A stretch of DNA of 64,000 nt from Caviibacterium pharyngocola. Lineage in GTDB: Bacteria; Pseudomonadota; Gammaproteobacteria; Enterobacterales; Pasteurellaceae. Shown here one piece after another: positions 57,453 through 64,000 of the stretch. The position numbers were made by a program, and so were the translations under genes. The notes below the pieces were generated by a model. It was not told the origin of the DNA and did not search any database. It saw only the letters and a list, made by a program, of their open reading frames with translations. Location: contig NZ_PHGZ01000008.1 in assembly GCF_002795405.1 (NCBI RefSeq), positions 62,001 to 126,000 on the forward strand, in the 5' to 3' direction. How positions within the stretch are numbered: the stretch's first letter is position 1; each line of letters opens with the position of its first letter.

Positions 57453-58817
57453 ATGACGAAAAAAACAGAAAGACAAACTTGGTCGAGTCGATTAACTTAT
57501 GTACTTACCGTTGCGGGTGCAACCGTCGGTTTCGGCGCCACTTGGCGTTTTCCTTATTTGGTCGGTGAAAACGGCGGTGGCGCGTATGTATTACTCTTTT
57601 GTCTCGCAATGATCCTTATCGGTATCCCGATGATCTTGGTTGAAAACGTAATCGGACGCCGTTTAAGAGTCAATTCCATTGACGCCTTCGGTGATAAATT
57701 GCAAGGTAAAAATATCTCGAAATACTGGAAAATCTTAGGTTATATGGGATTACTCGGTGCTTTCGGGATTATGGCATATTATATGGTGCTGGGCGGCTGG
57801 GTGATCAGCTATATCATCAATTTGATCACCGGCAATTTAGATATTTCCCAAACCATCACCAAAGATGTGGCAAAAGATTTCTATGATCTGCATATTACCA
57901 ACAGTCCGTTAGAAATCACCCTTTACACATTCCTGTTTGTTGCCGTCAACTATATTATTCTTGCCAAAGGCATCATCGGCGGTATCGAACGTTCGGTAAA
58001 ATATTTAATGCCGTTGTTATTTATTTTCTTAATCGGTATGGTCATTCGAAACGTAACCTTGCCCGGCGCGGCGGAAGGGATTATTTACTATCTCAAACCG
58101 GATTTTTCTAAAATCACCCCGCAATTATTTATTATGGTGTTGGGACAAGTATTCTTCGCATTAAGTTTAGGTTTCGGTGTTTTGATCACCCTTTCCAGCT
58201 ATCTCAGCAAAGAAGAAAACTTAATTCAAACCGCCGTTATCACCGGTTTCACCAACACGATTATCGCCGTACTTGCCGGCTTTATGATCTTCCCTTCCCT
58301 ATTCAGTTTCGGTATCGAACCGAACGCCGGCCCGACATTGGTGTTCCAAAGTTTGCCGATTGTATTTTCACATTTATGGGCGGGACGATTCTTTGCGATT
58401 ATTTTCTTTGGCTTGCTATTAATCGCGGCATTAACGACTTCAATTACTATTTATGAAGTTATTATCACCGCACTTCAAGAAAAACTCAGAATGCGCCGCG
58501 GCAAAGCGATCATTTTAACCTTAGGCGGTATTTTCTTGTTCGGAAACATTCCGTCTATTTTAAGCGACAATGTGCTAAAAGACGTTACATTCTTCGGAAA
58601 AAGCATTTTCGATGCCTTCGATTATGTCAGTGGCAATATTTTATTCTTATTAACCGCATTAGGTTGTGCCGTTTTCGTCGGATTCGTATTAAAAGATGAT
58701 GCGAAAAAAGAATTGTCCGCCACACCGGATTCCACCTTTTCGACAATTTGGTTCAATTATGTCAAATTTGTCGTTCCGCTGATTATTTTGGTGATTTTCG
58801 TTAGTAACTTATTTTAA
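57453..58817 (+). CDS. NSS-family sodium-dependent transporter
   Basis: The 454-residue protein has about 11 membrane helices and the NSS first-helix pattern, here GFGATWRFPYLVGENGGGAY (residues 26-45). The position equal to LeuT Asn27, a ligand of the first sodium site, is Ala. Amino acids or similar compounds are likely substrates. A TATAAA box lies about 40 bp upstream. H. influenzae has a similar gene next to nth. Confidence 0.88.
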   Translation: MTKKTERQTWSSRLTYVLTVAGATVGFGATWRFPYLVGENGGGAYVLLFCLAMILIGIPMILVENVIGRRLRVNSIDAFGDKLQGKNISKYWKILGYMGLLGAFGIMAYYMVLGGWVISYIINLITGNLDISQTITKDVAKDFYDLHITNSPLEITLYTFLFVAVNYIILAKGIIGGIERSVKYLMPLLFIFLIGMVIRNVTLPGAAEGIIYYLKPDFSKITPQLFIMVLGQVFFALSLGFGVLITLSSYLSKEENLIQTAVITGFTNTIIAVLAGFMIFPSLFSFGIEPNAGPTLVFQSLPIVFSHLWAGRFFAIIFFGLLLIAALTTSITIYEVIITALQEKLRMRRGKAIILTLGGIFLFGNIPSILSDNVLKDVTFFGKSIFDAFDYVSGNILFLLTALGCAVFVGFVLKDDAKKELSATPDSTFSTIWFNYVKFVVPLIILVIFVSNLF

Positions 58818-58831
58818 GACAAACAAAAAAA

Positions 58832-58862
58832 CTAAGAATCATTTCGGTTCTTAGGTTTTTTA
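58832..58862. terminator. Bidirectional terminator between the transporter gene and uup
   Basis: CTAAGAA (58832-58838) and TTCTTAG (58848-58854) extend into A and T tracts on either side, serving both convergent genes. Confidence 0.8.
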
Positions 58863-58885
58863 AGCTTTTCTCCGTTAAATTCGGA

Positions 58886-60817
58886 TTACTTCATCGCGTT
58901 TTTCTTTTCTTCCAGTTCTTCCCAACGCATAAAGGCGTCCTCAAGGGCTTGTTCCGTATCGGCTAATTGTTGCAATATTGCCGAAGTGTAATCGCGAGAA
59001 CCTTGGAAAAATTCCGGCGAACCGATTTCCTCTTGAAGTGCGGTAATTTTTTGCTCTAAATCTTCCAATAACTGCGGTAACTGTTCCAATTCCCGCTGTT
59101 CTTTATAAGATAATTTAACCGCTTTTTTAACCGTCGGCGCCGAAATCGGTTTAATTTCCACCGCACTTTCTTTTTTAGCACTTGGTGTTTTCGCCGCATT
59201 TTCTGCTTTTACGGCAAAATAATTGGTTTGTTGCTGTTTCGCATCGTGGAATCCGCCGACATATTTATTCAACACGCCGTCGCCTTCAAACATATAACAT
59301 TCCGTCGCCGTGTTATCAATAAACTGACGATCGTGGCTGACAATCAATAACGTGCCTTGATAATCCGTTAAGATTTCTTCCAATAATTCCAGCGTTTCGA
59401 CATCCAAGTCATTGGTCGGTTCGTCCAAAATCAATAAATTATTCGGTTTCAGCAATAATTTTGCCAACAACAAACGGTTGCGTTCACCGCCGGATAAAGC
59501 TTTCACCGGCGTCATTGCACGTTTAGGCGGAAATAAAAAATCCTGCAAATAGCCCAAAACGTGACGTTTTACCCCGTTTACCTCAATGTCTTGTTTCCCG
59601 TCGGCAACATTATCCATTACGCTTTTTTCCGGATCCAAATCCGCCCGATATTGATCGAAATAGGCAATATCCAACTTAGTTCCGCAACGTACACTGCCCG
59701 ATGTCGGCTGAATTTCACCGAGCAATAACTTAATAAAGGTCGTTTTTCCGCAACCGTTCGGCCCGACTAAAGCAATTTTATCGCCGCGTAAAATAGTCGT
59801 GGAAAAATTATCGAGCAATTTTTTGCCTTCGATTTCATAACTCACATTTTCCAGTTCAAACACAATTTTGCCCGAACGACTGGAATGATCGATTTGCAAT
59901 TTTGCCGTGCCCAGTACATCTCGCCGTTGACGACGTTCTTCACGCAGCGCTTTTAACGCCCGAACACGCCCTTCATTACGCGTGCGGCGCGCCTTAATGC
60001 CTTGACGAATCCAAATTTCTTCTTGTGCCAATTTCTTATCGAATAATTCGTTTTGTAAGGCTTCTACGCGTAAATTTTCTTCTTTCGTGGTTAAATACAC
60101 ATCGTAATCACCCGGATAAGAAACCAACTTACCACGATCTAAATCCACGATTCGCGTCGCCATTTTGCGAATAAATGAACGGTCGTGGGAAATAAACACA
60201 ATACTGCCTGCAAAGCCTGACAAAAATTCTTCCAACCACTCGATCGCATCCACATCCAAATGGTTTGTCGGTTCATCCAATAACAACACATCCGGATCAC
60301 ACACCAACGCCCGCGCCAACGCCGCCTTACGCAACCAGCCGCCGGACAATTCGGACAACAACGTATCCGCATTTAAGGCTAATTTTGCCAACACTTCCTT
60401 AATTTTGCTTTCAAAACGCCAACCGTCCGCGTGATCAAGTTGCGCTTGAACGCGAGCCAGGCGATTAAGTTGGGTCTCACTGTAATCTTGTTCCAATGCA
60501 AGGGAAATATGATGATATTCTTTCAACAATTCCGCCAAATGCCCGACGCCTTCCGCAACGTAATCAAACACATTTCCCTGCGCATTACGCGGCGGATCTT
60601 GCTCCAAGCGCGACACGACCAAATCCCGCTCGAACTGCAAACGCCCGTCATCCATCTGCGTTTCACCGGCTAAGATCTTCATTAACGTCGATTTACCCGC
60701 ACCATTCCGCCCGACCAAGCAAACCCGCTCACCCGCTTCAATATGCAATTCCGCATAATCCAGCAAAGGATGATCACTAAAAGAAAGATACCCGTTCGTT
60801 AAACTAATTAATGCCAC
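58886..60817 (-). CDS. uup: ABC-F ATPase Uup
   Basis: The 643-residue ABC-F protein has two ATPase domains (GRNGAGKST, LSGGWLRKAALARA; GPNGCGKTT, LSGGERNRLLLAK) and a C-terminal coiled coil. Uup-type proteins act on the ribosome and affect precise excision of transposons. I choose the GTG at 60817, giving VALISLTNGY with an AGGAA site just upstream; a TTG at 60835 would add six residues and has no ribosome binding site. Confidence 0.93.
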   Translation of the reverse strand: MALISLTNGYLSFSDHPLLDYAELHIEAGERVCLVGRNGAGKSTLMKILAGETQMDDGRLQFERDLVVSRLEQDPPRNAQGNVFDYVAEGVGHLAELLKEYHHISLALEQDYSETQLNRLARVQAQLDHADGWRFESKIKEVLAKLALNADTLLSELSGGWLRKAALARALVCDPDVLLLDEPTNHLDVDAIEWLEEFLSGFAGSIVFISHDRSFIRKMATRIVDLDRGKLVSYPGDYDVYLTTKEENLRVEALQNELFDKKLAQEEIWIRQGIKARRTRNEGRVRALKALREERRQRRDVLGTAKLQIDHSSRSGKIVFELENVSYEIEGKKLLDNFSTTILRGDKIALVGPNGCGKTTFIKLLLGEIQPTSGSVRCGTKLDIAYFDQYRADLDPEKSVMDNVADGKQDIEVNGVKRHVLGYLQDFLFPPKRAMTPVKALSGGERNRLLLAKLLLKPNNLLILDEPTNDLDVETLELLEEILTDYQGTLLIVSHDRQFIDNTATECYMFEGDGVLNKYVGGFHDAKQQQTNYFAVKAENAAKTPSAKKESAVEIKPISAPTVKKAVKLSYKEQRELEQLPQLLEDLEQKITALQEEIGSPEFFQGSRDYTSAILQQLADTEQALEDAFMRWEELEEKKNAMK

Positions 60818-61008
60818 AACACATTCCTGATTCAAATAAAATTACACGAAATTTTAACAGTTTTAGGGGGAGTTTTGTAGCCATTCAAAAGAGTCGGCGC
60901 AATCTTTAATCGGCTTTCTGGCTAATTTCACATTACCCAAGGAAACATTTTCCAAACCCACCGCACTTTGTTACAATTCTGCGTAACTTATGTTAATCAG
61001 GATTCGAT

Positions 61009-61860
61009 ATGACGAGCTATATTATTGAAATTAATGAACAAAATCTTACGGAGATTCTTCAACAGTCTCAGACTGTGCCTTTAGTATTGGCGTTTTATGC
61101 GCCAAGTCATCAAACGTCGGTGGATTTCACCGCACTTTTATCGCGTTATGCCGAGAAATATCAAGGTCAGTTTGTTTTAGGGAAGGTTAATTGCGAAACC
61201 GAGCAAATGATTGCGGCGCAGTTTCGGATTCAAGCCTTGCCGACGACTTATTTATTCAAACAAGGACAGGCGTTGGATGCGTTTCAAGGTGCGCTTGAGG
61301 AGGATTTGTTGCAACAGCGTTTAAGCGTAATTTTGCCGAAAGAGGAAGAAATCAAATTTAATTTGGCGTTGGATTTCTTACAAGCGGAAGATTACAACTC
61401 GGCGCTGCCGTTGCTGAAAGAGGCGTGGGAGCTATCGGATAAGAAAAACAGCGATATTGCCTTGCTTTATGCGGAAACCTATATTGCGATTAAACGTGTC
61501 GAGCCGGCGCAAGAAATTTTAAATCAAATTCCGTTGCAAGACCGTGACGGCCGTTGGCAAGGTTTGCAAGCGCAAATCGAGCTGTTAATCAAAGCGGCGG
61601 ATACGCCGGAAATTCAACAGTTGCAAGCGGATTTCGCGAAAAATCCGACGGCGGAAATCGCGTTAAAACTTGCCGTTCAATTACATCAAGCCAATCGAAA
61701 CGAAGATGCGTTAAATTTACTGTTCGATATTCTGAAAAAAGATCTCGGCGCCGAAAACGGTGAAGTAAAACAACAATTTCTTGCTATTTTGAGCGCTATC
61801 GGTGCGACGGATCCGATTACTAATAAATATCGCCGATTGCTGTATTCGCTTCTCTATTAA
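61009..61860 (+). CDS. cnoX: Chaperedoxin CnoX (YbbN) without CxxC
   Basis: The 283-residue protein has an N-terminal thioredoxin fold and C-terminal TPR helices. The active-site stretch reads FYAPSHQTS (residues 29-37), with no cysteine, and Cys62 in VNCETE is retained. CnoX proteins hold unfolding proteins and hand them to GroEL or DnaK. It is next to trxB. Confidence 0.92.
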   Translation: MTSYIIEINEQNLTEILQQSQTVPLVLAFYAPSHQTSVDFTALLSRYAEKYQGQFVLGKVNCETEQMIAAQFRIQALPTTYLFKQGQALDAFQGALEEDLLQQRLSVILPKEEEIKFNLALDFLQAEDYNSALPLLKEAWELSDKKNSDIALLYAETYIAIKRVEPAQEILNQIPLQDRDGRWQGLQAQIELLIKAADTPEIQQLQADFAKNPTAEIALKLAVQLHQANRNEDALNLLFDILKKDLGAENGEVKQQFLAILSAIGATDPITNKYRRLLYSLLY

Positions 61861-61916
61861 TAGATTTAATTACGAAACGATCTATAATAAGGCTATGTGA
61901 AGAAACATTTTTATAA

Positions 61917-62891
<975 letters not shown>

Positions 62892-62914
62892 ACGTCTCAT
62901 CTGAAAACTACGAT

Positions 62915-62949
62915 AAAATATACCGCACTTTAATCGCGCGGTATATTTT
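62915..62949 (+). terminator. Terminator after trxB
   Basis: A 12-bp stem AAAATATACCGC (62915-62926) / GCGGTATATTTT (62938-62949) ends in T; one uptake signal core is part of the left arm and loop. Confidence 0.8.
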
Positions 62950-62994
62950 ATTAACGCCCGATTTTCCGTTATCACTCAAATAAAGAACGCATTT

Positions 62995-64000
62995 ATGGAT
63001 AAAGCTCGCCAAAAATATCTACAACAATGGTTGCGAACTCAACAAAAACCGATCAAAAAATTACTCGGTTTGAATATTTTACTTGCCGGCATTTCCTCTT
63101 TGATTTTAGTGGCGCAAACTTATTTACTCGCCACGCTATTGCACGAATTGATTATCGTCGGCACCGCGCGTGAGGAACTGCTCCCTCATTTTATCGGCTT
63201 GATTGTCGGCTTTGCGTTGCGCGCATTCATCCTTTGGGCGCGTGAGAAAATCGGCTTTAAGTGCGGTCAAAATTTACGTCAAATTATACGCCGACAAATT
63301 TTCGATAAAATTCATCAAGTGGGCCCTGCGGTCATCAACCGCAAACCGGCAGGCGCGTGGGCAACCATAATGCTGGAACAAGTGGAAAATTTGCATAATT
63401 TTTATGCCCGTTATTTGCCGCAACAAGCGCTTTCCGTTATCGTGCCCGTCGTGATTTTAATCGCCGTTTTCCCGATTAACTGGGCGGCGGGATTAATCTT
63501 AATGCTCACCGCGCCGTTGGTGCCGATTTTTATGATTTTAGTCGGTATCGCCGCGGCGGACAGCAGCCAAAAAAATATGGCTACCCTTGCCCGTTTAAGC
63601 GGACAATTTCTCGATCGATTGCGCGGATTGGAAACCTTACGTTTATTTAATCGCGCGCAAGAACAAACCGAACACATCGAAGACAGCACGGAAGAATTCC
63701 GCGAAACCACAATGGACGTGTTAAAAATAGCGTTTTTATCTTCCGCCGTATTGGAATTTTTCACCTCCGTTTCCATTGCCTTAATGGCGGTTTATTTCGG
63801 TTTCAGCTATTTAGGTGAAATTAATTTCGGCGCCTACAGCACGCCGATTACGCTCTTTGCCGGTTTCTTTTGTTTAACCTTAGCGCCGGAATTTTATCAA
63901 CCGCTACGCGATCTCGGCACCTATTATCACGATCGTGCGGCGGGTATCGGCGCGGCGGATGTCATTGTGGAGTTTCTCGAACAACCTTCTTTCAATACTC
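62995..64000 (+). CDS. cydD: Cysteine/glutathione exporter subunit CydD, 5' part only
   Basis: The frame is open from ATG 62995 to the window end (335 codons) and encodes the six-helix membrane part of an ABC exporter (KARQKYLQQWLRTQQKPIKK at the start; GQFLDRLRGLETLRLFNRA). The sequence and the position after trxB fit CydD, which with CydC exports thiols and is needed for cytochrome bd assembly. The ATPase domain lies beyond the window. Confidence 0.9.
   Translation, partial: MDKARQKYLQQWLRTQQKPIKKLLGLNILLAGISSLILVAQTYLLATLLHELIIVGTAREELLPHFIGLIVGFALRAFILWAREKIGFKCGQNLRQIIRRQIFDKIHQVGPAVINRKPAGAWATIMLEQVENLHNFYARYLPQQALSVIVPVVILIAVFPINWAAGLILMLTAPLVPIFMILVGIAAADSSQKNMATLARLSGQFLDRLRGLETLRLFNRAQEQTEHIEDSTEEFRETTMDVLKIAFLSSAVLEFFTSVSIALMAVYFGFSYLGEINFGAYSTPITLFAGFFCLTLAPEFYQPLRDLGTYYHDRAAGIGAADVIVEFLEQPSFNT

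Overview
The window is about 64 kb of chromosome from a member of the Pasteurellaceae carrying the Haemophilus influenzae type DNA uptake signal. The 9-bp core AAGTGCGGT / ACCGCACTT occurs throughout, often as inverted pairs serving as terminators. Gene content and order (xthA with a TIGR01619 gene, an HI1450-type gene, lolCDE, kdsA-sirB1-prmC-prfA, rnfABCDGE-nth, trxB-cydD) also fit this family. A complete-looking tad locus plus ppc and minC points to the Aggregatibacter / Pasteurella / Basfia / Actinobacillus succinogenes side, but I cannot fix the species from sequence alone. No tRNA, rRNA, CRISPR array, prophage or insertion sequence was recognised.

About 1-9.25 kb is an accessory, defence-like island. 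It has two GNAT toxin-antitoxin pairs, one with an unusual antitoxin joining an AbrB-type DNA-binding head to a TacA-like tail. A HEPN-domain gene lies between them, and a broken copy of its 5' end lies on the far side of the second pair. Then comes a seven-gene operon on the minus strand: a WYL regulator, a dynamin-like GTPase with an N-terminal glycine zipper, a membrane-anchored REEAR-repeat protein, two further dynamin-like GTPases, a YkgJ-type cysteine-cluster protein and a small zinc ribbon. This operon is the best candidate for an undescribed system. Its body (about 2.8-8.4 kb) has no uptake signal core that I could find. An XRE regulator closes the island against minC.

About 9.3-13.6 kb is core: minC (without an adjacent minD, and with its MinD-binding motif changed), ycgL, xthA, a DUF695/RraB-like gene, a 26-residue membrane peptide gene and purR. 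About 13.6-14.5 kb is AT-rich intergenic DNA ending in a perfect CRP-type dyad and a strong promoter for the tad (Flp pilus) locus, 14.49-26.2 kb: flp, tadV, rcpCAB, tadZABCDEFG. A hairpin after flp probably lets pilin outnumber the machinery. tadB carries an in-frame TGA next to an uptake signal. tadG is split from the rest by a composite palindromic repeat and has its own leader.

About 26.4-49.3 kb is metabolism and housekeeping: ppc, an HI1450-type dsDNA mimic, pgi, alr, dnaB, a DAHP synthase gene with a TrpR-like operator, lolCDE, a 2-hydroxyacid dehydrogenase, prfA-prmC-sirB1-kdsA, two small lipoproteins, yecM, argS, an RsiV-like lipoprotein and mdh. About 49.5-64 kb holds argR, a TIGR01777 epimerase, the six-gene Rnf ion-pumping complex with nth, an NSS-family transporter, uup, cnoX, trxB and the start of cydD, which runs off the window.

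Palindromic intergenic repeats built around GGACGCAC...GTGCGTCC recur at about 12.1, 13.7, 24.3 and 29.7 kb. A roughly 65-bp leader is shared by tadG and the RsiV-like lipoprotein gene.
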